From: Solidesulfovibrio aerotolerans
Lineage (GTDB): Bacteria; Desulfobacterota; Desulfovibrionia; Desulfovibrionales; Desulfovibrionaceae
NCBI RefSeq assembly: GCF_009856865.1
Contig: NZ_WVUD01000024.1
Coordinates: 1 to 64,000, forward strand
Direction of reading: 5' to 3'
Length of the DNA stretch: 64,000 nucleotides
Below the pieces are notes generated by a model that had not been told where the DNA came from, searched no databases, and saw only the letters and a list, made by a program, of their open reading frames with translations. Positions within the stretch are counted from its first letter, which is position 1. Each line of letters starts with the position of its first letter. Below, piece after piece: positions 1-7,928 of this stretch. The translations under genes and the position numbers were made by a program.

Positions 1-1
1 A

Positions 2-112
2 GTCTTCGGAGACGCCAAGATGACCACGGCGCTCTTGGACCGTGTGACGCATCACTGCGAGATCATCGAGACTGGCAACGATAGCTGGAGGCTCAAGCAC
101 AGAAGCCAATGA
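2..112 (+). CDS. istB: IS21-family helper ATPase IstB, C-terminal end (partial)
   Basis: The frame is open from the left edge of the window and reads [19 protein letters not shown] followed by [11 protein letters not shown] before a TGA at 110-112. This is the characteristic tail of IstB, the AAA+ ATPase that assists IS21-family transposase IstA. Only about 36 residues lie in the window; the rest of the IS lies to the left. The IS end repeats follow immediately downstream. Identification rests on recognising the conserved tail and is firm for the family; whether the whole element is intact cannot be seen. Confidence 0.85.
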   Translation, partial: VFGDAKMTTALLDRVTHHCEIIETGNDSWRLKHRSQ

Positions 113-212
113 GGCGCCCCCCCCCCCCGATTAGATGGAGGGCGGACATCAACATCGAGGGGGTCAATTTTGGACGCTGATTGGGGGTCACTTTTCGGTG
201 CTGTTTGACACC
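113..212. mobile_element. Terminal region of an IS21-family element
   Basis: After the IstB stop comes a run of about a dozen C residues, then two spaced copies of a GGGGGTCA-type block (GGGGGTCAATTTTGGA near 157 and GGGGGTCACTTTTCGG near 185), and the sequence GCTGTTTGACA ending near 211. Multiple terminal repeats of this form are typical of IS21-family ends. Coding sequence of a signalling protein resumes right after, so the element appears to have inserted into that gene. The exact outer base cannot be fixed without the other end. Confidence 0.65.
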
Positions 213-440
213 GACATCCCGATTGAAGACTGTCATGATCTCGAAAAGCTCTTGCGGAGCAATGATCTGGCGGCTCTGAAAAAATTTGAGGAAATCAAGC
301 AATCGTTGCCTACCGAATATCAGACAAAAATCCAGGAAATTTCCTGCCAACTCAACAAGCTCGATTTCGAGGCGGCGAGGTTCAATCTCTTGGAGATGGT
401 CACAGCCTCCATCTCCAAGAAAACAAAGGATGCATTTTGA
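213..440 (+). pseudogene. C-terminal remnant of a two-component hybrid/Hpt-type protein cut by the IS
   Basis: From just inside the IS end the frame reads about 75 residues with DLEKLLRSNDLAALKKFEEI and LDFEAARFNLLEM before TGA at 438-440. Hydrophobic/charged spacing of this kind is usual for the helical tail that follows response-regulator modules in sensor hybrid kinases (Hpt-like). No start codon of its own: the upstream part was replaced by the IS21-type element. The stop overlaps a TTG from which the next receiver frame begins, so the two genes were probably translationally coupled. Family assignment is tentative. Confidence 0.5.
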
Positions 441-676
441 AGCCGACTCCCCAGACCATCCTCCTTGTTGACTGTTGACGATGATCCCATCCTTATCCAG
501 ACCCTGGGCAGTCTCCTTATGCCGTTCGGACGGATCCTCTTTGCCATGGACGACGCGAGAGCTCTGGCAATGGTCTCTTCAGAATTGCCTGATCTGATCC
601 TGGTCGACATCGTCATGTCCGGCCTCAATGGCTACGAGATATGCGCCAGACTCAAAGCTGATCCGGGGGTGCACCT
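437..676 (+). pseudogene. Response regulator receiver domain, frameshifted and truncated
   Basis: A TTG at 437 starts LKPTPQTILLVD, the first strand of a receiver domain; the continuation VDDDPILIQTL is in another frame because the 7 bases TGTTGAC are duplicated in tandem at about 468-481. The second part carries the acidic pocket and the phosphoacceptor strand DLILVDIVMSGLNGYE. Homology ends near 676, where a transposase remnant on the opposite strand begins. The gene is therefore broken twice: by the 7-bp duplication and by the loss of its 3' half. Confidence 0.65.
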
Positions 677-915
677 CGTTATAGTCTTCGAACCAGGCCG
701 CCAGCTGACTGAGAACGGTTTGCGCGTCCGGGCGGTCATGGACATACTGATCGCGCTTGAAGGTCTTCACGAACCGCCTCGGCCATGCCGTTGTACAGCC
801 GGCCCCAAGCATAGCGGCTGTGACAGTCGATAACCGACTGTAAATACACGCGGCCTACGCCCTTGAGTGTACCAACCAGGAATGGCCCTGAGGGGCCCTT
901 TCTGTTGATTTGATC
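665..915 (-). pseudogene. IS481/IS3-like transposase remnant
   Basis: On the minus strand two frames together give an integrase-core transposase fragment: GVGRVYLQSVIDCHSRYAWG (with the first catalytic-core strand and an Asp) in one frame and FVKTFKRDQYVHDRPDAQTV plus LSQLAAWFEDYNEVHP in another. The segment between RLYN and GMAEA is missing and the frame changes, so the central catalytic region is deleted. The 5' part is joined in frame to the end of a DUF6573-like gene. It is a dead fragment; the exact IS family (IS481 or IS3) cannot be settled by eye. Confidence 0.65.
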
Positions 916-1032
916 TCTCGGTTCTTTACCTTGGGGAAGGCTCTGGATTTTGTCCGTTATCCTCAAGAGATAGTTGGTCTTTGAGCCGGACGAATCTTCA
1001 TTTTGCTTTGATTCAGCCTGGTCGCGGTAGGG

Positions 1033-1410
1033 ACCACCCTTTGGGAGCATGATGGTCAAGACCGGCTCGCCGTGATCACCTGGACCCATCACTGCCAGGA
1101 TCTTCACAGTGGCCCACTTGCCCGGCGACATGAGGAACAACACGTCGAATTCGATACGACTACCACCACCAAAGGTCTTAGCGGCGATAAGTGTTTTGAA
1201 GAGAAGATCAGTCAGACGTCCCTCGAAGGATTGACCTTCACCTTCCAGGCCAGCCGGCGGTGTCAGGTAATCACCATAGAGGTGGTCAGTGACGACCGTA
1301 TTCACCTTGAAGCCCATCTGTTTCGCTTGGTCGGTGACGTCGATCAACACCCCGTCTTCAATGGCCTGTTTCCGCGTGTAGCTGAAGATGACATTCCAGT
1401 CCTGGTTCAT
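1033..1410 (-). CDS. DUF6573-like protein, copy 1 (3' end fused to transposase remnant)
   Basis: Reads MNQDWNVIFSYTRKQAIEDG and VLIDVTDQAKQMGF, then SPGKWATVKILAVMGPGD, nearly identical to the intact 126-residue copy at 21256-21636. Near its end, after TIMLP, the two copies diverge and this frame runs on into transposase sequence to about 736, so the natural stop has been lost. The upstream leader (1411-1490) is also shared with the other copies. DUF6573 proteins are small, of unknown function, and common on plasmids and integrated elements. Function unknown. Confidence 0.6.
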
Positions 1411-1490
1411 TTGGATATCCTCCTCGGTGGAATCTTGAATAATTCCATAGGGGATATCCTGGGGCCGGAGGGGAGGTCACGAGAGACTCC
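1411..1490 (-). repeat. Leader of the DUF6573 module, copy 1
   Basis: About 80 bases upstream of the start codon, including GGATATCC and CTGGGGCCGGAGGGGAGGTC (plus-strand reading), recur at 21637-21710 and 30108-30185. This copy and the third end in GGTCACGAGAGACTC, after which the flanks are unrelated, so the boundary of the repeated module lies there. It contains a good ribosome-binding site for the DUF6573 gene. Confidence 0.7.
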
Positions 1491-1515
1491 AGGTAAGTTT
1501 GGTTGACTCCCGTGA

Positions 1516-1668
1516 TTTGAAGTCAATCTCTACTTTCTTCCAGGAATACGTAATGGTTTTGAATACATGAAATCGCTTGCTGCGACCGCTAGAGAAAAGA
1601 ATGTTGGCATCATTGAGTTGCTGAAGGCTGTTGACGAAGCTCATGAAACCAAGAGCAACCAAGTATAG
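1516..1668 (+). pseudogene. C-terminal remnant of an unidentified protein
   Basis: A frame with no start codon reads FEVNLYFLPGIRNGFEYMKS followed by LAATAREKNVGIIELLKAVD and ends KSNQV at TAG 1666-1668. Its composition is protein-like and a convincing intrinsic terminator follows at 1690-1726, as expected for the end of a real gene. The 5' part is missing because the DUF6573 module abuts it. I do not recognise the family. Confidence 0.4.
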
Positions 1669-1685
1669 CTTAGGATCAAAACAAG

Positions 1686-1728
1686 AAGCCCATGTTGACC
1701 ACTTTAGCGTGGCAGACGTGGGCTTTTA
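1686..1728 (+). terminator. Intrinsic terminator after the remnant gene
   Basis: AAGCCCATGT pairs with ACGTGGGCTT (one G-T pair) across an 18-20 base loop and is followed by TTTTAT. It sits 20 bases after the stop of the truncated gene. Confidence 0.6.
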
Positions 1729-1890
1729 TCTATCCATATCACATGTGATTATTAGTAATTATAGTCGCTTGCTAGTATCTTTTTGCAACACTCCTTCTCA
1801 GAAAATAACTTACAAACACTATCACTCTATTTTGCATAAATTTATCAGTCATAAACAAACAAAAAAAATATTAGTTAAAATGCGCAAACA

Positions 1891-3309
1891 CTATCTCCAG
1901 TTAGACCTTGCATAATTAGACAAAACATACTCAACGACATTAAGGTTATTGTTCAAAGAGACAGTACCAGGCGAAGCAAGCGTACCAATCAGAATAAAAT
2001 TTTGTGAAACAGAAAGTGAATTTTTAGCGTAAATAGTTCCAAACCATCCAGTGTTATTGTTAAAAACAATATCTGTATTTGATCCAATATAAATTTTCGC
2101 TGCATCTGAATGCGGGACAACTCGATCAGTATCTTCTACAACAGATCTAAAAGCCCCATTACTGGTTGTTTTAACAAAAACATTGGTGTTTTGGCCTATA
2201 TTTATATTTCCAGTTACTAAAATTGTTAAGTCACCGCCGGTAGATATATCAAGATACAATTTTGCATTGTTGTTTGTTTGAATTGATGAGAAAATATAAG
2301 TGCCACTTTTCAAGTAAGCTGAACCATTTTGGTTTATCGTAAAATTTGTATACTGACCACTTGCTAGTGGAGAAGATGATGTCGATGCTGGAGCAGGCAA
2401 CGTACCTGTATTTGTAATAGTTGGAGCTATTGGTGCATTTGTTGATGGACATGTAACTGTTGGCATTGTATATTGAAGAGGTGTGCCAATATAATCATTT
2501 TGGGCACGATTAATTGCTCCACCTGCTTGCCCTTTTTGTTGAATTGTAGCGTTATTACTCATTTGAATATAGCTCGTAGCATAAGCATTCTGTTTTATAA
2601 TAGCATTTTGAGAGACTTGGATATAACCATTCGCGCTAACATCTTCATCAACAACAGCATTGTTGTTCAATTGAACATTTCCACTGGCAGCACACACAAA
2701 ACCGTGCGTTATAGAATTCTGAGCTAAATTTACAGAAGTTTCTGAAATAACATTACCCTCAACAACAGCATTATTATTCAATGTGATTGAAGTTCCTGCA
2801 ACGCTTCCATTTATGTACGCATTTTGTGGGCCATTCAGCGCTCCACCAGAACTTATTACATAATCACCTCCATTCCATTCTGTTACTGCGTCTGGAAATA
2901 CCACAGATACAGAGCTTGGGAGTAAGTAGCTTGCTTGGCCATTAGCGGTAGTTCCTTTAATATTGCAAGCCAACGTAGTTCCACTCCAAACTAAATTGTA
3001 AATCTCAAAGGTTCCTACTCCTGGAATTGTTTTTGTGAGGTTGTTATTAATCGTTGTTTTTGATGTATCCAAGGTTGAATTGTCTATCGTTGCCTTTTTG
3101 CTTAATCCCAAAAGGTAATTTTTACCTGTGTAAGCAAGATTCCTGGCTTGATTTGCCTGATTGAACATCAATTGATTATACACAGCGCTCGATGACATTT
3201 GTTGCATCCCAACACCAAGCGCACCCAATACAACGATAGCAACTATTGCACCTATTAATGTTGAACCACTCGAGTTCAATATGACTTTTTTATTTTTGTC
3301 TCTGCTCAT
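1891..3309 (-). CDS. PilX-like pilus-associated protein with DUF7305-type repeat domain
   Basis: About 470 residues. An N-terminal hydrophobic segment (GSTLIGAIVAIVVLGALG) resembles a class III/type IV prepilin leader, but Glu5 is replaced by Gly. The remainder is a run of short repeats rich in Asn and Gln (LNNNAVVEGNV, LAQNSITHGFV, LNNNAVVDEDV, VSQNAIIKQNA), as in beta-helical, bactofilin- or DUF7305-like surface proteins, followed by a segment with TIYAKNSLSVSQNF typical of DUF7305. An ATG at 3309 is chosen; a TTG at 3324 overlapping the stop of the upstream gene is an alternative that would allow coupling. Last gene of the minor-pilin operon; probably a tip or adhesive component. Role inferred. 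Confidence 0.7.
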   Translation of the reverse strand: MSRDKNKKVILNSSGSTLIGAIVAIVVLGALGVGMQQMSSSAVYNQLMFNQANQARNLAYTGKNYLLGLSKKATIDNSTLDTSKTTINNNLTKTIPGVGTFEIYNLVWSGTTLACNIKGTTANGQASYLLPSSVSVVFPDAVTEWNGGDYVISSGGALNGPQNAYINGSVAGTSITLNNNAVVEGNVISETSVNLAQNSITHGFVCAASGNVQLNNNAVVDEDVSANGYIQVSQNAIIKQNAYATSYIQMSNNATIQQKGQAGGAINRAQNDYIGTPLQYTMPTVTCPSTNAPIAPTITNTGTLPAPASTSSSPLASGQYTNFTINQNGSAYLKSGTYIFSSIQTNNNAKLYLDISTGGDLTILVTGNINIGQNTNVFVKTTSNGAFRSVVEDTDRVVPHSDAAKIYIGSNTDIVFNNNTGWFGTIYAKNSLSVSQNFILIGTLASPGTVSLNNNLNVVEYVLSNYARSNWR

Positions 3310-3320
3310 GTTTATCCCAG

Positions 3321-3809
3321 TCAAAGTGGGTTGTGTATTTGAGTTGTAAATGTTTTTTGTGCCCCATCGGAAAAGTAGCTAGTAATCGTAACTGAAAAAA
3401 TTTTTTGAACAGTATCATACGACAATGACGTTGAAGCAAGGTTTAAATTCTTGACCAAGATATGGTCGCCAGGATTTGCATTTGGAGAACTTGTGGTGAG
3501 AACAATTGAACTGTCAGCATTCTTGAATTGAATATTTCTAGTTTCTGTGTTGTTATATAAGTATGTAACTCCGTTTGTGACTGCAGTTACGTTTGTCGCA
3601 TTTTGCAGTTCCAAAGTAATTCGGATAATTGCAAGTTGAACATTTTGAGCTTGAGAGTAATTTGCATCTGCCTTGACATGGCTTGTAACAGAATTCGTAT
3701 ACATAGTTAAAGGTATTGATGCAACGATTCCAAGCAAAACAAGTACACAAATCACCTCGATCAAGGTGAATGCGCGACAATTTTTATTAATTTTGCTCTG
3801 TAAAGACAT
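3321..3809 (-). CDS. Minor prepilin, PilW/GspJ-like
   Basis: 162 residues. The leader SKINKNCRA precedes FTLIEVICVLVLLGIVASIP, the classic prepilin N-terminus with Phe1 and Glu5 after cleavage; the residue before the cut is Ala rather than the usual Gly, which some prepilin peptidases accept. The rest is beta-rich. It overlaps the upstream minor pilin by 23 bp and touches the next gene, so the operon is translated in a chain. Minor pilins of this type prime pilus or pseudopilus assembly. No assembly ATPase, platform protein or prepilin peptidase is in the window; those must be elsewhere. Confidence 0.75.
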   Translation of the reverse strand: MSLQSKINKNCRAFTLIEVICVLVLLGIVASIPLTMYTNSVTSHVKADANYSQAQNVQLAIIRITLELQNATNVTAVTNGVTYLYNNTETRNIQFKNADSSIVLTTSSPNANPGDHILVKNLNLASTSLSYDTVQKIFSVTITSYFSDGAQKTFTTQIHNPL

Positions 3810-4200
3810 GGCTTAAGCTTTCCGACAATCCAGTGGATGGGTTTGTGCATTCTATCGTAACCAAAAGTTGATTAGTCAGGGGGGTTAAGGAGTATGCGTT
3901 ATCATTGGTTGTCGGTGTGCATGCAGAACAAAGGGCACACTTTCCTACATAATAAGTTGCAAAACTTGTGACATTGTTACTTAATGTGGTTAGGGCAAAA
4001 GAATCTTTTGTGCTGGCATCGTAATCTCTGACAATTAATTCCATAGCATCGTTCAAAATCGAGCTATATTGAAGACGTTCTATTGGTTGATGTTGAGTTA
4101 GAACACCGCTTTGATAGTAAGGAATAATCATAACTGAAACCAGAGAAAATAAAATAAATGTAAGGACTATTTCCAATAATGTAAACGCTCTCGTGTTCAT
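3787..4200 (-). CDS. Minor prepilin, PilV/GspI-like
   Basis: 137 residues, beginning MNTRAFTLLEIVLTFILFSL: a very short leader, Ala at -1, Phe1 and Glu5. A later CALCSACTP stretch has three Cys that could form disulfides or bind metal. Its ATG overlaps the stop of the preceding gene (4197-4200, ATGA), a sign of translational coupling. Acts with the neighbouring minor prepilins; the exact member (PilV or GspI) is an inference from position and length. Confidence 0.72.
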   Translation of the reverse strand: MNTRAFTLLEIVLTFILFSLVSVMIIPYYQSGVLTQHQPIERLQYSSILNDAMELIVRDYDASTKDSFALTTLSNNVTSFATYYVGKCALCSACTPTTNDNAYSLTPLTNQLLVTIECTNPSTGLSESLSHVFTEQN

Positions 4201-4592
4201 TCCACGTAACCTGTGACAGGATCAATTGTGAATGGAAGGGATCCAGAAGCTATAGAGACTGCCGGCTGTCCCATATTATCAAAGCTTATAACGAATGATC
4301 CTGGGTTAGTTTTTATAGTATATGTTTGCTTGGTAATGTTATTTTTTTGAATTAAACATGTTCCAGTGCTGCCGTTGATTGAAATCTTCCAGCCTGCGCC
4401 AGGAATATCTGCCATGGCGCGCATTTGCGTTTGTCTAACAACATCTTTTATGACTGACTCGTCGACAACATTGTCAACATTTCCAGTGTTAAATTTACTT
4501 GAAGCGTAAACAGCAAGGATGCCAAGAACAACCAGCACCGCGATGACTTCTACAAGAGTGAAAGCCTTATTGGATTTAAGAGTTTTTAGCAT
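4197..4592 (-). CDS. Minor prepilin, GspH/FimT-like
   Basis: 131 residues from the ATG at 4592, which gives a normal short leader MLKTLKSNKA before FTLVEVIAVLVVLGILAVYA; the frame is open further upstream but that extension would bury the prepilin signal. Glu5 is present and Ala is at -1. The C-terminal part (GSFVISFDNMGQPAV, TIDPVTGYVE) is typical of GspH/FimT pseudopilins. The start lies 17 bp inside the upstream membrane-protein gene. Confidence 0.75.
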   Translation of the reverse strand: MLKTLKSNKAFTLVEVIAVLVVLGILAVYASSKFNTGNVDNVVDESVIKDVVRQTQMRAMADIPGAGWKISINGSTGTCLIQKNNITKQTYTIKTNPGSFVISFDNMGQPAVSIASGSLPFTIDPVTGYVE

Positions 4593-4980
4593 AGACTTTA
4601 TTGGAGAGAAAGCAAAGTGGTAATTGGGCTGCAATGTTAAGAAAAAAACTACCAGCAATAAATCCATATGTTTGACTAATCCCAAATGAATTAAAGAGGT
4701 ATACGTGCATTATCAAAATTATAAAAAAAGCAAAAACATTGCTAAGCATGTTTACAAATCGCTTGTCGTCTTCTTTGTAAATAGATTCTACGACAGGAAG
4801 TAGAATTGTGACTGACAAAAATAAACAAAAATTTGAAATTACTTTAGAACCATGAATAATAAATATATTGCCTTCAGAAGAAAGAAATAGATATAATGCG
4901 ATAAAAACGTACATAACAGCAACAGCAACACGCATCAAAATCAGCGCGCTGTGGTCTTCTATCTGTTTTTTCCACCACAT
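4576..4980 (-). CDS. Small integral membrane protein of the pilin operon
   Basis: 134 residues with about four hydrophobic segments (ILMRVAVAVMYVFIALYLFL, then a segment around FCLFLSVTILLP, one around FFIILIMHVYLF, and GFIAGSFFLNIAAQLPLCFL). An AAGGGAG ribosome-binding site lies upstream of the ATG. It is the first gene after the terminator of the major pilin and overlaps the GspH-like gene by 17 bp, so it belongs to the minor-pilin operon. I do not recognise the family; a role in pilus anchoring or assembly is only suggested by context. Confidence 0.6.
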   Translation of the reverse strand: MWWKKQIEDHSALILMRVAVAVMYVFIALYLFLSSEGNIFIIHGSKVISNFCLFLSVTILLPVVESIYKEDDKRFVNMLSNVFAFFIILIMHVYLFNSFGISQTYGFIAGSFFLNIAAQLPLCFLSNKVYAKNS

Positions 4981-5205
4981 AAAATCTCCCTTAACTTTTC
5001 TTCATAAATACTTCTCTTTGCGAGTTTGTGCAAGGAGGAAAATGCGTGTCTTCGACGTTTGTAATGGAATTATCCATTGAACGGGTTTGTTCGACCGATG
5101 GTTTTGATTGCATTGAGGCAGGTTTTACGGTGAGTTAGCTCGGTGGGCCCAACTGCGGCCATCTGTCCAATTGTACTTTCGGCAGCGTTACAGGGGGATT
5201 TTTTC

Positions 5206-5250
5206 AAAAAAAGAACTGCCTCAATGAGAATTTTTTGGTTGAGGCAGTTC
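5206..5250 (-). terminator. Intrinsic terminator downstream of the major pilin
   Basis: A perfect 12-bp stem (GAACTGCCTCAA at 5213-5224 with TTGAGGCAGTTC at 5239-5250), loop of 14, followed on the minus strand by seven T residues. It separates the pilin gene from the minor-pilin operon, allowing much higher pilin expression. Confidence 0.85.
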
Positions 5251-5292
5251 ATAGTTAATAGTAGCGAATTAATAAAAGTAACCCACGAAAAA

Positions 5293-5712
5293 CTAGATGT
5301 TGAACACTGCTTTAGCTTTTGTTAAAGCAGCCCAGTTTTTTGTGATTGCCGCATTTGTTGTTGCCGTTACTGTGAGAGTAACAGCAATCGATGCTGGCGT
5401 GGAGCCTGTCGCAGCGACGTCTGCGAGGCCATATGTAACAGTGAAATCACCAATCGTTGTAAGTGACGAAAGTGCAGTACTGAGCAGGGCTGCAGTAATG
5501 GGCCCTCCTCCCGCTCCAAGGTTGGCATACTGAATATGAACGTTCGTAGCGGCCGCGGCAAGAGCTCCGTCTATCGCTGCTTGCTGCGCTGCCTGCTGCA
5601 TATCCATGTATTTGGGTATAGCGACTGCTGCTAAAATCCCAAGAATCACCAGGACTGCAATCATTTCAATTAGGGTAAAGCCTTTTTGACCAAGCCGCTT
5701 TTTCATCAACAT
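5293..5712 (-). CDS. Type IV pilin, probable major subunit
   Basis: 139 residues. The ATG at 5712 is chosen because AGGAGG lies six bases upstream; it gives the leader MLMKKRLGQKG, cleaved before FTLIEMIAVLVILGILAAVA with Phe1 and Glu5, the most canonical prepilin signal in this locus. The mature protein is small, Ala/Thr/Gly-rich, without a C-terminal disulfide pair. It has its own terminator, so it is probably the major subunit made in excess. Regulation by the adjacent divergent sigma-54 activator is plausible but no clean -24/-12 site was found. Confidence 0.85.
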   Translation of the reverse strand: MLMKKRLGQKGFTLIEMIAVLVILGILAAVAIPKYMDMQQAAQQAAIDGALAAAATNVHIQYANLGAGGGPITAALLSTALSSLTTIGDFTVTYGLADVAATGSTPASIAVTLTVTATTNAAITKNWAALTKAKAVFNI

Positions 5713-6202
5713 AAAAACCTCCTGGCTAGTAGAAAAGTTAGCGTAAGTTTTAATTCCACAAAAAACACACATCACTACATTTTTTGTTGACAAATATGCG
5801 TTGCCATGTCAAGTTTAAAAATGATGACAAACATTTAATAATCCGCTTACCGGCTGAAATATTTCACTTTTACTTTTCAGATTTTACTCCCTCTGCTATG
5901 CCGGTAGCGCCAATCTAAATGGATTGATCCATGCTCTTCACAAATACACGTGAATCCAGAGAGGGGGAGCTGAGGGCACAGAGGTTGTGAAAGCGGCTCT
6001 TGAGTTTGCGGCAGATAAAGCAACCTGCTATTTCAGGAAATTACCTTGCTCAGAACAGACCTTGAACGCATTTCTAGCGTCTCTCCTCACAGTGGACTAT
6101 CAAATGATATGAGCTAAACAAATTTTTTGTCGTTGGTTTAAACACACTGACTTTTTGCTGGGTTGTGTTTATTAAAAAGTTTCAAAACTTGGAAGAAATA
6201 AA
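5713..6202. other. Intergenic region between pilin and sigma-54 activator
   Basis: 490 bases between divergent genes. It should hold both promoters. On the minus strand TTGACATGGCAACGCATATT occurs about 85 bases upstream of the pilin start; it contains TGGCA, but the spacing to the following TTTGT does not fit a -24/-12 sigma-54 promoter. On the plus strand 5954-6112 is an open frame without start (VVKAALEFAADKATCYF, ending LTVDYQMI) that looks like the tail of a lost gene. Confidence 0.4.
5954..6112 (+). pseudogene. Possible C-terminal gene remnant
   Basis: An open frame begins directly after an in-frame TGA and reads GTEVVKAALEFAADKATCYF, RKLPCSEQTLNAFLASLL, ending TVDYQMI at TGA 6110-6112. 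Amino-acid composition is protein-like with a higher GC content than the surroundings, but there is no start codon or ribosome-binding site. Unrecognised; may be chance. Confidence 0.25.
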
Positions 6203-7243
6203 ATGGCAGATTCGGATTTTTTTGAGTTAGTTTTAGAAAGCGGACTTGATGAAACTTCAGCAAGATTATTGTTTCCAACTGTTTTAGGAAATAGTCCTCA
6301 TTTTTTGTTATTTTTAAACCAAATACTTTCAGCTGCCAGAAAAAATTCAATAACGGTTCTAGAAGGAGAGACAGGTACTGGCAAAACAATGTACGCAGAG
6401 TACATCTGGAGACTGAGCGAACGAAAGGACGCTCCATTCATTATTATTGATTGTGCCACCATGCATGACGAAATAGCACTCAGTGATCTGATTGGACATG
6501 TTCGCGGTTCTTTCACTGGTGCATATGCCGACAGAATTGGAAAAGTTGAGGAGGCTAATGGTGGTTTTCTCTTTTTTGAAAACATTGATTCGATGAGTCC
6601 TGAAGCTCAAGCGGTTGCCGTAAAAATTATTGATGACAAAACTGTTCAAAGATTAGGAGACAGCTACCCTCGACCCGTTGATGTCAGACTTATTCTATCA
6701 GCCCAAAGACCATTGCCAGAACTCGTCACGAGTGGAACTCTGGATAAGAAACTTTTTTTTCGGTTAGTTAACTCTCGGATATCTGTGCCTGCATTACGTG
6801 AATTAAAGTTTGATCTTGAATTTATCGCGAAGCGATGTTGTGTTGACTACCTTGACATTTCCATAACTCAGAAAGCACTTAATCAAGTTAGAGCATATGA
6901 CTGGCCAGGAAACTTCAGGGAGCTCTTAGACTGTTTTAAAAATTTGAGAAATGAAGAAAAAACGGAAATTAATCACTTAGACTTGCAGCTATATATTTCA
7001 AGTATAAAAGGTCATGCCAACCCACTACGAGAATTGCCCCCTCACGACCCTATTCCTTTTAATTTTAATTTAGACCACTATATGGAAGAAGCAGAACGTG
7101 ATATTATAAAAAAAGCTCTACATCAAGCATTTGGGCTCCAATCGATCGCAGCAAAGATTTTAGGCATTAAGGAAAGAAGCTTGTGGCACCGCATAAAAAA
7201 ATTAGACATTAAAGTAGAGAAGATAAAACACATGCAGCAATAA
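6203..7243 (+). CDS. Sigma-54-dependent activator (PspF-like, no receiver domain)
   Basis: 346 residues. AAA+ domain about 25-250 with Walker A GETGTGKT, the sigma-54 contact loop as GSFTGA, and Walker B in GGFLFFENID. A Fis-type helix-turn-helix ends the protein (IAAKILGIKERSLWHRIKKL). There is almost no N-terminal regulatory domain, as in PspF, so activity would be controlled by a partner or by expression. GGAAG lies upstream of the ATG. Divergently placed against the type IV pilin, which makes pilin control the likely role. The GAFTGA motif has Ser for Ala, as seen in some active members. Confidence 0.88.
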   Translation: MADSDFFELVLESGLDETSARLLFPTVLGNSPHFLLFLNQILSAARKNSITVLEGETGTGKTMYAEYIWRLSERKDAPFIIIDCATMHDEIALSDLIGHVRGSFTGAYADRIGKVEEANGGFLFFENIDSMSPEAQAVAVKIIDDKTVQRLGDSYPRPVDVRLILSAQRPLPELVTSGTLDKKLFFRLVNSRISVPALRELKFDLEFIAKRCCVDYLDISITQKALNQVRAYDWPGNFRELLDCFKNLRNEEKTEINHLDLQLYISSIKGHANPLRELPPHDPIPFNFNLDHYMEEAERDIIKKALHQAFGLQSIAAKILGIKERSLWHRIKKLDIKVEKIKHMQQ

Positions 7244-7319
7244 TTAAAATTTCGAACAGATTGAAGATCACAGAATTGTACTAATATTCACTTTAGTTTT
7301 CATATGATTAATAATACCA

Positions 7320-7722
7320 ACCACCTCCGGCGATCCCCTTAATCATCCCCTTACCACACCCGCAGTCGTCTGCGCATTATGTAAATCGGCTCATCGCCGC
7401 ATTATCTCGACTCATTTCGTCCCGGCCCGCACCGCCAGCACCACTCAGCCTCCCACACCTTCAAAATTTCAAAATTCCGCATTTTACGTCTTAACATGCT
7501 GAAATTTCATGCAAATTTATTTGAAAATGCTTTCAAAATCGTTCAAAACATCCCAACATGCTGAAATAGCATAAGAATCTGCTCATACAGCGAGCAACTC
7601 AAAAAAATGGGGGAGAGGGGGACTAGCTGACTATTCCCATCAACCAACGGAGCCAACAGGCAGGGGCATCTGAATAACGAAAAAGGGGCCAGGACTTTGA
7701 CGTCCTAACCCCTTGAAATCCT
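7320..7722. repeat. Diverged island-end repeat, copy R1 (beside the left att)
   Basis: From CGATCCCCTTAATCATCCC through ACTAGCTGACTATTCCCATC to the att core, this stretch matches 36537-36927 next to the intact tRNA gene with many substitutions and small indels. A shorter copy of its first ~150 bases is at 34948-35110. Since the sequence beside the right att belongs to the island, finding its relative on the outside of the left att means another element of the same family lies, or lay, further left. Confidence 0.75.
7683..7718 (-). terminator. tRNA-type terminator carried in the left repeat
   Basis: GGGG..AGGAC pairs with GTCCT..CCCC (plus strand 7685-7712), with T residues on the minus strand. 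It is the same hairpin that follows the intact tRNA-Thr gene at 36883-36918, here left without a functional tRNA. Confidence 0.6.
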
Positions 7723-7767
7723 TGGAGCCAGCATGGAGACTCGAACTCCAGACCTGCTGATTACGAA
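7723..7767 (-). repeat. Left attachment site: 3' 45 bases of tRNA-Thr
   Basis: Forty-five bases identical to the 3' end of the tRNA-Thr(CGT) gene (36928-36972), from the encoded CCA through the T-arm to the anticodon, after which the sequences part. This is what is left when an integrase uses the tRNA 3' end as its attachment site. With the intact tRNA gene it brackets a 29.2-kb element whose integrase gene is 1.5 kb away. Confidence 0.9.
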
Positions 7768-7928
7768 GACGCAAACTTTGGCTAATCATATTGATTTCAT
7801 TGACGTATTTTGGCTATTCACATGATCATTTGTGGCGCCCTGCCAACAAGACAAATACGAGTAGGATTGAGCTTTTGGCGATCTTTTGGCAATTGTTTGG
7901 CTCATCTTTGGTGTAAAAACTAAATATT

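Noticed and set aside
5070-5252. A 60-codon minus-strand frame between pilin and minor-pilin operon (PCNAAESTIGQMAAVGPTEL)
   Set aside because: It contains the perfect pilin terminator hairpin at its start and lacks a ribosome-binding site, so it is more likely chance or the tail of a lost gene than a working one.
5750-5815. Sigma-54 promoter upstream of the pilin
   Set aside because: TGGCA is present but the distance to the nearest TTGC-like element is off by one to two bases and GC at -12 is missing.
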